Program-made: the position numbers and the translations under genes
Part shown: positions 6,769-15,288 of the stretch, one piece after another
How positions within the stretch are numbered: the stretch's first letter is position 1
How the letters are laid out: every line of letters begins with the position of its first letter
Notes under the pieces: model-generated
What the model was told of the DNA's origin: nothing
What the model saw: only the letters and a program-made list of their open reading frames with translations
The model's database searches: none
Assembly (NCBI GenBank): GCA_964428475.1
Contig: CAYRYO010000026.1
Coordinates: forward strand, 1 to 21,488
DNA length: 21,488 bases
Source: JARICQ01 sp964428475
GTDB taxonomy: Bacteria > Bacillota > Clostridia > Tissierellales > Tissierellaceae
Reading direction: 5' to 3'

Positions 6769-7494
6769 ATGTTTATGGAGCATTTAAGTAATGGTATAGC
6801 TTTAGGTAGTATCTATGCACTTACAGCTATAGGCTTTACTATGGTATATGGAATTATAAAATTAATAAACTTTGCTCATGGAGATATATATATGATTGGT
6901 GCCTTTCTAACTCTTACAGGACTTACAATGCTAAACATGCCAATACTCCTTGCATTCCTATTTGGAATGGTAGGAGCATCTGTATTTGGTATACTAATTG
7001 CAAAATTTGCTTATAGTCCAGTATTTAAAGCCCCAAGAATAAATTTGTTTCTATCTGCAATAGGTATGGCAATATTTNNNNNNNNNNNNNNNNNNNNNNN
7101 NNNNNNNNNNNNNNNNNNNNNNNNNNNNNNNNNNNNNNNNNNNNNNNNNNNNNNNNNNNNNNNNNNNNNNNNNNNNNTAGTTTATTTTACATTTGGTCTA
7201 GGTTCATCTCTTGGAGCCGCTGCTGGTATATTAGTTGGTATTTACTACAAAGCAGCCTATCCTATGATGGGATATGTTCCTGGCCTTAAGGCATTTATCG
7301 CAGCAGTAATAGGTGGCATTGGAAGCATACCAGGTGCTATGCTCGGTGGACTTATAATGGGAGTATCTGAAAGTTTAGGTGCTGCTTATATTTCATCTGG
7401 ATATAGAGATGCAATAGCTTTTGTTATTCTAATAATTATACTTCTACTAAAACCTGAAGGGTTATTAGGTAAAGGTATTAAAGAAAAAGTATAG
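6769..7494 (+). CDS. livH: Branched-chain amino-acid ABC transporter permease LivH (interrupted by assembly gap)
   Basis: Membrane channel subunit of the Liv importer. The start is placed at ATG 6769, about 10 nt after AAAGGAGA; a GTG at 6760 abuts the ribosome site and is unlikely. The visible N-terminal 103 residues contain GIALGSIYALTAIGFTMVYG and LINFAHGDIYMIGAF, the conserved LivH opening. The visible C-terminal 104 residues contain GLKAFIAAVIGGIGSIPGAMLGG and SGYRDAIAF. Between them lie 100 N. LivH proteins are about 290-300 residues, so roughly 85-90 residues (about 255-280 bp) are probably missing and the gap length is a placeholder. The open frame across the gap is coincidence and says nothing on whether the gene is intact. 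The stop TAG at 7492-7494 overlaps the ribosome site of livM. Confidence 0.9.
   Translation: MFMEHLSNGIALGSIYALTAIGFTMVYGIIKLINFAHGDIYMIGAFLTLTGLTMLNMPILLAFLFGMVGASVFGILIAKFAYSPVFKAPRINLFLSAIGMAIFXXXXXXXXXXXXXXXXXXXXXXXXXXXXXXXXXXVYFTFGLGSSLGAAAGILVGIYYKAAYPMMGYVPGLKAFIAAVIGGIGSIPGAMLGGLIMGVSESLGAAYISSGYRDAIAFVILIIILLLKPEGLLGKGIKEKV
7078..7177. other. Assembly gap of 100 N inside livH
   Basis: Exactly 100 ambiguous bases, the conventional placeholder for a gap of unknown length. By comparison with the normal length of LivH, the real missing sequence is likely about 250-290 bp, so true coordinates downstream of here may be shifted. Confidence 0.98.
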
Positions 7495-7506
7495 GAGGTG
7501 GTTAAA

Positions 7507-8610
7507 ATGAATGGTTTTTTAAAGGTTTTATTTAATTTAGTATTATATTCTGGAATACTTTATATAGGAATTAAAATACTTTCCAAAGTATTTGATATAG
7601 GAACAAAGAAGTTTATGGGATTTGATGATAAGATGCAAAAAATCTTCATTCTTGGATTTTTAGTAATCATAGGGCTTGTACCTATTATCTTGATGAACAA
7701 CTCATATGTATTGAGAACGGCTGTATTGGTCTTGATTTATATCGTACTAGCTTTAAGCTTAAACTTTGTAATTGGGTTTGCAGGTCAACTTTCACTTGGA
7801 CACTCAGCTTTCTATGCAATAGGTGCATATACTACGGCTATTCTTACAGTAACTTATGGTGTACCATTCTGGATAGCATTGGTATTTAGTGGAATTGTCT
7901 CTGCAATATTTGGTCTACTACTTGGTATACCTACACTTAGATTAAAAGGTGACTATTTAGCCATAACCACAATCGGTTTTAGTGAAATTTTAAGACTTGT
8001 ACTAATAAACTGGGCATCATTTACAAGAGGCCCAGCAGGAATACCTAGTATTCCTTCTCCTACTATATTTGGATTTACACTTAGTACAAATACATCTTAT
8101 TATTATATACTCTATATACTTGTATTATTTACAATATTCATTTCATATAGAATACAGGATTCACGTATTGGTAGAGGTCTAATCGCTGTAAAAGACGATG
8201 AAATCGCGGCTGAAGCAATGGGAATCAATCCAACATTTTTAAAAATATTAGCATTTGTGCTTGGAGCAGCTATCGCTGGACTTGCTGGCGGAATCTTCGC
8301 TTCATTTATCCACTATGTAAATCCAGATAACTTTACTTATATGGAGTCAGTCGTCATCCTTACAATGGTAGTACTTGGTGGTGTAGGAAGTATCCCTGGA
8401 GTAATCGTAGGTGCAACAGTTTTAACAGTGCTACCAGAAGCACTGAGAGGCATTTCAACATATAGATATGCTATATACGGAATACTACTTGTAATGATGA
8501 TGATAGTCAGACCACAGGGAATAATAAGTGCATCTAGTATAAAGGAAATAATTGCAGGAAAAAATAAAGAAGCCAATCTAATTGCCTCAAAGAGGAGGGG
8601 AAAAGAGTGA
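7507..8610 (+). CDS. livM: Branched-chain amino-acid ABC transporter permease LivM
   Basis: Second channel subunit, 367 residues, with about ten hydrophobic segments. The conserved LivM block YIVLALSLNFVIGFAGQLSLGHSAFYAIGAY lies near residues 80-110. The cytoplasmic coupling segment GRGLIAVKDDEIAAEAMGINP comes before the C-terminal AFVLGAAIAGLAGGIFA and GGVGSIPGVIVGA. The N-terminus carries an extra hydrophobic helix before the core. The start is placed at ATG 7507, since AGGAGGTG (7493-7500) would overlap the alternative GTG at 7498. The 3' end GTGA overlaps the GTG start of livG by 4 nt, indicating coupled translation. It pairs with LivH to form the membrane path. Confidence 0.93.
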   Translation: MNGFLKVLFNLVLYSGILYIGIKILSKVFDIGTKKFMGFDDKMQKIFILGFLVIIGLVPIILMNNSYVLRTAVLVLIYIVLALSLNFVIGFAGQLSLGHSAFYAIGAYTTAILTVTYGVPFWIALVFSGIVSAIFGLLLGIPTLRLKGDYLAITTIGFSEILRLVLINWASFTRGPAGIPSIPSPTIFGFTLSTNTSYYYILYILVLFTIFISYRIQDSRIGRGLIAVKDDEIAAEAMGINPTFLKILAFVLGAAIAGLAGGIFASFIHYVNPDNFTYMESVVILTMVVLGGVGSIPGVIVGATVLTVLPEALRGISTYRYAIYGILLVMMMIVRPQGIISASSIKEIIAGKNKEANLIASKRRGKE

Positions 8611-9374
8611 ATATTTTAGAAGCTAAAGGCGTGACAAAATGCTTTGGAGGTCTAACGGCTGTAAATAATGTAGACTTTCATATAGACGAAGGAGAAATAG
8701 TAAGTCTAATAGGCCCAAATGGTGCAGGAAAGACAACCTTTTTCAACTCTATTACTGGAATATATGAACCAACATCTGGAGAAGTGACATTCTTAGGAGA
8801 GAAAGTTAAAAAGGCAAAGCCTTATGAAATTACAAAACTTGGAATAGGAAGAACCTTTCAAAATATAAGACTTTTTAGCACTATGACTGTAATGGAAAAT
8901 ATAATGGTGGGCCAATACTGTAGAACTTCATCAAATCTATTTGCAACTATTATGAAATCCCCTAAACTGGTAAAAGAAGAAGCTATAGTAAAGGAAAAGG
9001 TAGTTGATATTATGGAGTTTTTAGAACTCAGTCATTTAAAAGATGAAATAGCTGTTAGTCTTCCATATGGCTATCAAAGAAGGGTGGAAATTGGAAGGGC
9101 AATGGCTACAGATCCAAAACTCCTATTACTAGATGAACCTGCTGCCGGTATGAATACTGGAGAAAAGGTAGAAATGACCAGATTGATCAAGAAAATACGT
9201 GATCGTGGAAATACCATTTTAGTTATTGAACACGATATGAAGCTGGTAATGGGAATATCAGATAGAATATCAGTACTCGACTATGGAAATAAAATAGCTG
9301 AAGGCCTACCTCAAGAAATTCAAAATAACGAAAAGGTAATTGCAGCATATCTTGGGACAGGAGGGAAGAAATAA
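8607..9374 (+). CDS. livG: Branched-chain amino-acid ABC transporter ATP-binding protein LivG
   Basis: A 255-residue ATPase. Walker A is GPNGAGKT at residues 36-43. The Q-loop region GIGRTFQNIRLF, the LivG-type signature LPYGYQRRVEIGRAMA, Walker B LLLLDEPAAGMN and the switch histidine in VIEHDMKLVM follow. The LPYGYQ signature and the insertion after the Q-loop mark it as LivG rather than LivF. It starts with GTG (8607-8609) overlapping the livM stop, with GAGGAGGGG just upstream in livM. It energises LivHM together with LivF. Stop and next start overlap as TAATG. Confidence 0.94.
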   Translation: MNILEAKGVTKCFGGLTAVNNVDFHIDEGEIVSLIGPNGAGKTTFFNSITGIYEPTSGEVTFLGEKVKKAKPYEITKLGIGRTFQNIRLFSTMTVMENIMVGQYCRTSSNLFATIMKSPKLVKEEAIVKEKVVDIMEFLELSHLKDEIAVSLPYGYQRRVEIGRAMATDPKLLLLDEPAAGMNTGEKVEMTRLIKKIRDRGNTILVIEHDMKLVMGISDRISVLDYGNKIAEGLPQEIQNNEKVIAAYLGTGGKK

Positions 9375-10081
9375 TGCTAAAAGTCGAAGATTTAAATGTA
9401 TTTTATGGTGGTATACACGCTATTCAAGGATTGTCATTTGATATAAAAAAAGGAGAAATAATCACATTAATAGGCAGTAATGGTGCAGGTAAAACCAGCA
9501 CTCTTAGGGCCATATCAAATTTAATAAAATCAACAGGTTCTATTAAATACAAAGGCAGTGAAATAAATGATTTAAGTGCAGAGAAAATAGTAGCTCAAAA
9601 ACTTATTCATGTTCCTGAAGGAAGAAGGATATTTACTGCACTTACAGTAGAGGAAAATCTTCTAATGGGGGCATATTTGAGAAGAGATAAGGAAAAAATA
9701 GCAGAAGATCTTGAGTTTGTATACACACTCTTCCCACGCCTAAAAGAAAGAACTAAGCAACACGGTGGAACCCTAAGTGGTGGAGAACAACAAATGCTTG
9801 CAATCGGAAGATCAATATTATCAGGTCCTGAACTCTTAATGCTAGATGAACCTTCAATGGGACTTGCTCCCATTATAATTGAAGAAATATTTTCATCTAT
9901 TCTAGAGATAAATAAAAAAGCTGGTTTAACAGTACTATTAGTAGAACAAAATGCTAATATAGCACTTCAAACAGCTGATAGAGGCTATGTAATAGAGACA
10001 GGAAAAATCCTCTTTACAGGCGATGCAAAAGATCTTCTCCATGACGATAGAGTTAGAAAAGCATATTTAGGAGAAGAATAA
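9374..10081 (+). CDS. livF: Branched-chain amino-acid ABC transporter ATP-binding protein LivF
   Basis: A 235-residue ATPase, the usual LivF length. Walker A is GSNGAGKT near residues 36-43. The family-specific HVPEGRRIFTALTVEENLLMGA, the signature LSGGEQQMLAIGRSI, Walker B LLMLDEPSMGLAP and EQNANIAL follow. ATG at 9374 overlaps the livG stop by 1 nt, with GAGGGAAG as ribosome site inside livG. Last gene of the liv operon. An intrinsic terminator follows within 10 nt. Confidence 0.95.
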   Translation: MLKVEDLNVFYGGIHAIQGLSFDIKKGEIITLIGSNGAGKTSTLRAISNLIKSTGSIKYKGSEINDLSAEKIVAQKLIHVPEGRRIFTALTVEENLLMGAYLRRDKEKIAEDLEFVYTLFPRLKERTKQHGGTLSGGEQQMLAIGRSILSGPELLMLDEPSMGLAPIIIEEIFSSILEINKKAGLTVLLVEQNANIALQTADRGYVIETGKILFTGDAKDLLHDDRVRKAYLGEE

Positions 10082-10087
10082 AAAAAC

Positions 10088-10118
10088 AACCCCTTTCTAA
10101 TTATATAAGAAAGGGGTT
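10088..10118. terminator. Bidirectional terminator between liv and the convergent glycosyltransferase operon
   Basis: A perfect 11-bp stem pairs AACCCCTTTCT (10088-10098) with AGAAAGGGGTT (10108-10118) around a 9-nt loop. On the plus strand it follows livF by about 6 nt and leads into TTTATTCTAT. On the minus strand it leads into TTGTTTTTT, the stronger U tract. The minus-strand glycosyltransferase stop (10103-10101) is in the loop and its last codons (Asn-Pro-Phe-Leu) form one stem arm. Confidence 0.9.
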
Positions 10119-11309
10119 TATTCTATCTACTAAGGACTTCCATGAAAGTTTTTCTATATTTTTTCTTTGTTCTATCAAGCTATTTTCTTTATTTCTAACC
10201 TTTTCTATTTGAGATAAGATTGCCTCTTTAAGGTCTTCTCTAAATTTAGGCAAATCTTCTTCTACAGGCTTATCTACATCGTATATTCTGGGTAATGGGA
10301 TATATTTTATTATCCCAGACTCCTTTATATCCTCTCCAAGTAATGTCATAAGTGCCTCTATTTCTGTAGTAACTACATAAAGACCAGATGCCAAAGATTC
10401 TATAGCCATTAATCCTAAACCTTCATAAAAAGATGGCATTAAGAATATATCCTTTTTTCTAAGCTCTTCACCTAATTCTATTTGATCTTTTACATTGTAT
10501 ACCTTAATACTCTTATCGTTTCTTATATATTTTTCTAGTTCCTTCTTAGCATTATCATCTGGTACACCTATTATATCCAAGCTTATATCATCTAGATCCA
10601 ATTCTTTATATGCTTTTAAAAGTTCATAAACACCCTTAGATGGGTCTATTTTAGCTGAATAAGCCAGTCTTATTTTGTCACTATATTCCTTTTTTTCAGG
10701 AGGATAAAAAATATTTTGATTGAAGCCACCGCCTATAGCGATTATTTTTTCCTTGTTTATATCTTTGTATGTGTTTCTTATCTGCTCTCTTTGATAATCT
10801 GACCCCGCAAAAACCAAGTCTACTTCACTCAAATTTTTAACATATTTCTTGTAAATTTGTGGATTCATTTGTGCTTGTCTCATATCCGTATTATGAAATA
10901 TTCCGATTATCTTTGAATCTGGAAATATCTCTACTACGACAGACGACAATATCCAAAGATGATGTGCAAATATTACATCTGGACTATATTCTGCCTTAAC
11001 AAGTAGAAGTTTCTCCTTAAAAGCCTTAATCCATTTATCAAACATATCATCAGTCATTTCAGCATAAGTTGTATTATCATAAGGCATGACATCACTCATT
11101 CCTACTATTGGAAAAGGCAATTCTTTAGTTTTGAATTCTACAGGATAGATATCCCCTTCATCTAAAATATCCCATTTAAAATCATCCTCTATTGCAAAAA
11201 CTGCTTTTTGCTCGTAATCGTAAGTCTTAAAATTTTCTATTATATTAGAAAAATAAACTCCAGATCCAGTTCTAGAAGGCAATTGTGCTAATACATGTAA
11301 TATCTTCAT
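10101..11309 (-). CDS. Glycosyltransferase, GT-B fold (GT4/GT1-like)
   Basis: A 402-residue cytosolic-type glycosyltransferase. The N-terminal half starts MKILHVLAQLPSRTGSGVYFSNI, with the glycine-rich acceptor-side loop of GT-B enzymes. The C-terminal half has a sugar-nucleotide site: SAKIDPSKGVYELLKAY (basic K225) and the E-x7-E motif from E296 to E304 in SFYEGLGLMAIES. No transmembrane segment is seen. It starts 44 nt downstream of the ABC ATPase with no visible terminator between, so it is probably co-transcribed with that transporter. Donor and acceptor sugars cannot be read. Roles in surface polysaccharide or glycolipid synthesis are possible, but no other polysaccharide genes are in the window. 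Confidence 0.85.
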   Translation of the reverse strand: MKILHVLAQLPSRTGSGVYFSNIIENFKTYDYEQKAVFAIEDDFKWDILDEGDIYPVEFKTKELPFPIVGMSDVMPYDNTTYAEMTDDMFDKWIKAFKEKLLLVKAEYSPDVIFAHHLWILSSVVVEIFPDSKIIGIFHNTDMRQAQMNPQIYKKYVKNLSEVDLVFAGSDYQREQIRNTYKDINKEKIIAIGGGFNQNIFYPPEKKEYSDKIRLAYSAKIDPSKGVYELLKAYKELDLDDISLDIIGVPDDNAKKELEKYIRNDKSIKVYNVKDQIELGEELRKKDIFLMPSFYEGLGLMAIESLASGLYVVTTEIEALMTLLGEDIKESGIIKYIPLPRIYDVDKPVEEDLPKFREDLKEAILSQIEKVRNKENSLIEQRKNIEKLSWKSLVDRINPFLI

Positions 11310-11353
11310 GGTTTTTTATTCCTCCTCATTTTTATATAATTTTAATCATCACT

Positions 11354-12304
11354 CTATATTATGCTTTTATAATTAAATTCCAAATAAACTATATCATCTT
11401 TATCATATATCCTTTCTCCCGAAAGTTCTATTGCTATTAATTGATCATCTCCTGCTAATATATGATATTCTACTATATTCCCTTTAAATATTGTCTTTAA
11501 TACTTTACCTTCTATAGTATTTTCCATTACTTTATCATATATTTTTATCTCTTCAGGCCTTATAAATCGTATTTGTCCATTTATATTTTTTGTATTTGCC
11601 CTGCCTATAAAAGTCAATGGAAACTCTCCCTTTGGACCCTTGTATATCTCCATAGGTGGAGATATTTGTTCGATTTTCCCTTTATTCATCAAGATAATCT
11701 GGTCTGCTACTGAAAAGGCATCTTCTTGGTCATGAGTTACAAAGATTGTTGTGATATTAAATACCCTTTGTATTCTTTGGATTTCTTCTCTCATCACTAG
11801 CCTTAATTTTGCATCTAAATTTGAAAATGGTTCATCTAATAACAATAAATCTGGCTTTACTACAAGAGATCTTGCTAGTGCTACCCTTTGCTGTTCTCCA
11901 CCCGAAAGTTGATTTATTCTTCTATTATCATATCCCTTTAATCCTACCATCTCTAGTATTTCTTGTCCCTGTTTTACTGCGTTTTTTTTCGGAATCTTTT
12001 TAAATTTTAATCCATAGATTGTATTTTCTATTACTGATTTATGAGGGAAAAGTCCATACGATTGAAATACTGTTGATATTGGTCTTTGTTCTGGGCTTAG
12101 TTTTGATATTTCATTATTGCCCAAGATTATACTTCCAGAGTCTGGCTCTTCAAAACCACCCAAGCATCTCAAGATGGTAGTCTTTCCTGAACCACTAGGC
12201 CCTAGAATACAAGTAATGCTTCCCTTGTCTGCTCCAAATGAAACCCCGTCTACTACGCTTATATGTCCATATATTTTGTTTAAATTAGATACCTTGAGAT
12301 ACAT
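11354..12304 (-). CDS. ABC transporter ATP-binding protein (FbpC/PotA-like importer ATPase)
   Basis: A 316-residue importer ATPase. Walker A GPSGSGKT is at 35-42, Q81 in VFQSYGLFPH, signature LSGGEQQR at 133-140, Walker B LLLLDEPFSNLD at 153-164 and switch H191. A C-terminal regulatory/TOBE-like region from about 235 contains FIGRANT and RFIRPEEI. The start is placed at ATG 12304, after GGGAAGGG, giving a normal N-terminus MYLKVSNLNKIYG. An in-frame ATG at 12349 would add 15 unrelated residues inside the permease gene. It overlaps the permease by 20 nt. It should energise uptake by the fused permease. The family includes iron(III), thiamine, phosphonate, polyamine and sugar-phosphate importers. 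Confidence 0.88.
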   Translation of the reverse strand: MYLKVSNLNKIYGHISVVDGVSFGADKGSITCILGPSGSGKTTILRCLGGFEEPDSGSIILGNNEISKLSPEQRPISTVFQSYGLFPHKSVIENTIYGLKFKKIPKKNAVKQGQEILEMVGLKGYDNRRINQLSGGEQQRVALARSLVVKPDLLLLDEPFSNLDAKLRLVMREEIQRIQRVFNITTIFVTHDQEDAFSVADQIILMNKGKIEQISPPMEIYKGPKGEFPLTFIGRANTKNINGQIRFIRPEEIKIYDKVMENTIEGKVLKTIFKGNIVEYHILAGDDQLIAIELSGERIYDKDDIVYLEFNYKSII

Positions 12305-13922
12305 CTTCACCCTTCCCCTTTCTTGACAATAAAAGATAATATAATCCATTTACTATGAGACATGTCAGTATAATTAAGAATGCTATAACTGAACCTACCC
12401 CATATTTGCCTGATTCTATAACATCAAACATCACCATTGTAGCTAGCTTTTGCTTTGGATATATCAAAAATATAATCGACCCTATGGTTGTCATGGTCGC
12501 AGTAAATCCATTTACAAAAGAAATATATAAACCAGGCTTACTTAGGGGAATAATCACGTCTTTTATCACATGGAGATTGTGTCCTCCTAAATCCTTTGTT
12601 GAATTTATGGTATCTCTATTTATCTGGGTCAATGTAGAATATCCTACTTTTGAAGCAAAGGGCAACTGTCTAAATGTTACGTTTAAAATTACTATTAAAA
12701 GTGTTCCTGTAAGTTCTAATGGGGCCTTATTAAAAGCTAATATATAACCAATTCCGAAAAATGTACCTGGCACTATATAAGGCATTGTTGCTATAAAATC
12801 TATTACTTTCATTGATTTATAATTTCTTATAAAGGCATAATACTCTAATATAAGTCCAAGTAGTGAACTTGATATTCCAGCTATCAATGATACAAAGATT
12901 GTCCTTGGAAATGTATCCATTATACTCATCTTTCCTTGTCTAAAATGTTCTAATGTAAAATACATTTTCCCCTGATTCATATCGGTAAAAGCCGCCATTA
13001 TAATAGCAGTGTATTGAATTAAAATCCAAGTTAAAAAAAATATTGCTCCTATTTCCATAGCCTTGTACAAAAGTCCTTCTTTTTTCATACTTATGCCCTT
13101 GCCTGAACTTGTTCCATGTTGACTCATAGCTACTGATTGAAACTTTTTCATATATATTATAAATACCAAAATTGCAGGAATAAATAGTATAACTGAAATT
13201 GTCGCCGCTCTTCTTATATCGCCTTTTGCTATTACAGATAAATAGGCTTCTGTTGCCAAAACATTAAAAGCTCCCCCAATTATCCTGGGGGTTGAAAAAT
13301 CAGCCAAGGATCTAATAAAGGTCAGTAGCATAACTACTGTTATTGATGGTTTCATAAGAGGCAATATAATATCTTTTATGATATCTGTAGTCTTGGCACC
13401 CAGTGAACGTGCAGACTCTATAAGGGTCTTGTCTAATTGTCGTAAATATCCTATGAGCAATAGTGCATTCATAGATGTAAATCCTAGACTTTGCATAAGT
13501 ACTATTCCCATCTGCCCGTAGGGAAGTATAGATAATCCCAACAATTTGTAAGTTATAAATCCTCTTCTTCCAAAAAGTCTTATATAAGAAAGTGATGTAA
13601 CAAACGGAGGTGAAATCATTGTAAGCATAAGTACCCCTATGATTATTTTTTTAACCTTGTCTGTTGATGTATAATGATATATTGAAATCATTATTGCAAA
13701 AATAGCACTTAAAATTGTAGTATATATGCCAGTAGTCATTGAATTTTTTATTAAATAAAATTCCTCTTTGACAAAAGAAAAATAGGACAAGTCAATGCTT
13801 CCATTTTCTATCAAAGAAGTTGTAAACACTGAAATAAATGGATATAATATGAAAATCAATACAGATAGTATCACTATTATCATTAAAGTTTTGTCTGCTA
13901 AATCTAAGATTTTTCTTCTCAT
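12285..13922 (-). CDS. Fused ABC transporter permease (two BPD_transp_1 domains; FbpB/ThiP-like)
   Basis: A 545-residue protein made of two tandem importer permease domains. The first coupling (EAA) loop is ESARSLGAKTTDIIKDIILPLMKP (about 169-192) and the second is NSTKDLGGHNLHVIKDVIIPLSKPG (about 440-464). About twelve hydrophobic segments flank them, split by a cytoplasmic linker near 258-285. A single polypeptide therefore supplies both halves of the channel, as in FbpB, ThiP and related iron, thiamine, phosphonate and sugar-phosphate systems. It is the middle gene of a binding-protein/permease/ATPase operon, preceded by a stem-loop that probably lowers its expression relative to the binding protein. 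Confidence 0.9.
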   Translation of the reverse strand: MRRKILDLADKTLMIIVILSVLIFILYPFISVFTTSLIENGSIDLSYFSFVKEEFYLIKNSMTTGIYTTILSAIFAIMISIYHYTSTDKVKKIIIGVLMLTMISPPFVTSLSYIRLFGRRGFITYKLLGLSILPYGQMGIVLMQSLGFTSMNALLLIGYLRQLDKTLIESARSLGAKTTDIIKDIILPLMKPSITVVMLLTFIRSLADFSTPRIIGGAFNVLATEAYLSVIAKGDIRRAATISVILFIPAILVFIIYMKKFQSVAMSQHGTSSGKGISMKKEGLLYKAMEIGAIFFLTWILIQYTAIIMAAFTDMNQGKMYFTLEHFRQGKMSIMDTFPRTIFVSLIAGISSSLLGLILEYYAFIRNYKSMKVIDFIATMPYIVPGTFFGIGYILAFNKAPLELTGTLLIVILNVTFRQLPFASKVGYSTLTQINRDTINSTKDLGGHNLHVIKDVIIPLSKPGLYISFVNGFTATMTTIGSIIFLIYPKQKLATMVMFDVIESGKYGVGSVIAFLIILTCLIVNGLYYLLLSRKGKGEDVSQGI

Positions 13923-13976
13923 GTTTTTTCCCTTTCAACTGTCAATTAATTGTATATATCGCTTTAAAATATTAAT

Positions 13977-14002
13977 AGGTGGAATAGTCTCCCATTCCAC
14001 CT
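13977..14002 (-). promoter_or_regulatory. Stem-loop between binding-protein and permease genes
   Basis: A perfect 9-bp stem pairs AGGTGGAAT (13977-13985) with ATTCCACCT (13994-14002) around an 8-nt loop. It lies 5 nt after the binding-protein stop on the minus strand and is followed by ATTAATATTTT, a poor U tract. It is likely a partial terminator or 3'-end stabiliser rather than a full stop, matching the hairpin in the same place between livJ and livH. Confidence 0.65.
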
Positions 14003-14007
14003 GGTAT

Positions 14008-15114
14008 TTATTTACCTACAGTTATCCCTTCCCATCTTTCTAGTATTGACCCTCTCATGCTTCCAAAGGTTAAGATATCTTGTTCTATTAATTTTTCTTT
14101 AGGAAGTCCTAAGTCGTAGCCACCTACTCCTTCTTTAATCATTTGTGCACCGTCTTTGCCATCAAGTTCAGCTAATTTTTCTTGATTTTCATCTCTTAGC
14201 ATAAAGTCTATAAAGGCTTTTGCTATATCTGCACCTTGACCATCTTTAAATATTGCGACTCCTTCTGGTACCCAAGGTATACCGTCTTCTGGATATACAA
14301 CAGTTAAATTATTTTTTTCTGCTGCAGTAAATGAACTTTTATCTGCTGGTATAATCCCTATTGCAAATTCTCCCGCTACAGTTTTTTCTTCTGGGTCTTT
14401 ACCTCTTTTCCCGTAAAACGGAATGTTTTCATTTAATTTCTCTAAATATGCCCAGCCATCTTCTTGACCATACATATCTAGTATCCCTTTTACTGCCCCA
14501 TAATTTGTTCCTGAAATAGCTGGATTTGCCATTATTATCTCATCTTTATATTTTGGGTCTGCTAATTCTTCCCAAGTTCTAGGAGTTTCTAATCCCTTTT
14601 CTTTTAATAGCTCTTCATTAACTAAAAATCCAACCACCGTTAATCCCTTTGAAATCCAATAGCCTTCTTGGTCTCTAAATTCACTAGTTACCTTATCTGC
14701 TTCTTTTGGAATATATGATTCTAATAATCCAGAATCCTTTGCTGCCATAAATGCATCAATTCCACCACCAAACCAAAGGTCTGCCATTGGCTTGCCACCT
14801 TCTGCTTCTATTCTAGATATTACTTCTCCACTAGACATAGATAGAAAATCTACCTTTGCATTTACTTCTTCTCCAAATTCATTGAATAACTCTATGTATT
14901 TGTCAGATGTAGTCACAACATTCATTTGTCTACCTTCAAAATCAAGGCCCTCTTGATCTTTTTCTGCTATGTCTTCAGCCTCTTCTACTCCACCTTCATC
15001 TGCTATTTCTTGTCCTGTTATATCTTCTGCCTTATCATCTGTCCCTGCACAAGCTGTCAAAATTACCACGACTAACAATAATAATGATATTAACTTTAAG
15101 TTTTTCTTTTTCAT
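14008..15114 (-). CDS. Extracellular solute-binding lipoprotein, family 1 (FbpA/AfuA-like)
   Basis: A 368-residue lipoprotein. The start is placed at ATG 15114 because AGAGGTAGAG precedes it; an ATG at 15132 has no ribosome site and would add MKRGRD. The signal peptide KKKNLKLISLLLLVVVILTAC ends in lipobox LTAC with C22, followed by an acidic linker to about residue 55. The binding domain contains MSSGEVISRIEAEGGKPMADLWFGGG, KGLTVVGFLVNEE, PRTWEELADPKYKDEIIMANP, and WVPEGVAIFKDG, the pattern of type II binding proteins of the iron(III)/phosphonate/sugar-phosphate branch. No paired-tyrosine iron motif was recognised, so iron is not assumed. It is the first gene of the operon feeding the fused permease. 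Confidence 0.87.
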   Translation of the reverse strand: MKKKNLKLISLLLLVVVILTACAGTDDKAEDITGQEIADEGGVEEAEDIAEKDQEGLDFEGRQMNVVTTSDKYIELFNEFGEEVNAKVDFLSMSSGEVISRIEAEGGKPMADLWFGGGIDAFMAAKDSGLLESYIPKEADKVTSEFRDQEGYWISKGLTVVGFLVNEELLKEKGLETPRTWEELADPKYKDEIIMANPAISGTNYGAVKGILDMYGQEDGWAYLEKLNENIPFYGKRGKDPEEKTVAGEFAIGIIPADKSSFTAAEKNNLTVVYPEDGIPWVPEGVAIFKDGQGADIAKAFIDFMLRDENQEKLAELDGKDGAQMIKEGVGGYDLGLPKEKLIEQDILTFGSMRGSILERWEGITVGK

Positions 15115-15167
15115 ATCTCTACCTCTTTTCATAAAATAGTATTATATCTTTTTTTAATCCACATTTT

Positions 15168-15196
15168 ATGATAGCATCTGAGTCTTTTTCCTTCAA
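15168..15196 (-). promoter_or_regulatory. Probable promoter of the binding-protein operon
   Basis: On the minus strand TTGAAG (15196-15191) and TATCAT (15173-15168) are 17 nt apart, and TGC before the -10 makes it an extended -10 (TGnTATCAT). A second TATAAT at 15146-15141 lacks a good -35 and overlaps the leader. The rest of the 15133-15290 stretch is A+T-rich with nothing else recognised. Confidence 0.5.
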
Positions 15197-15288
15197 GCTT
15201 TATAAGTAAATTTTATTGTAATTTTATTAGTATAGAATTTATTAATAAAGATGGTTTATTTTAATCTCTAGAAAATTGAGCATATGAC

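Noticed and set aside
6760..7494. livH as a truncated pseudogene
   Set aside because: The shortening coincides with a 100-N assembly gap; both visible ends are well conserved.
14008..15114. Firm assignment of the binding protein as iron(III)-binding FbpA
   Set aside because: The general family pattern fits, but the paired tyrosine iron-ligand motif was not recognised, so the substrate is left open.
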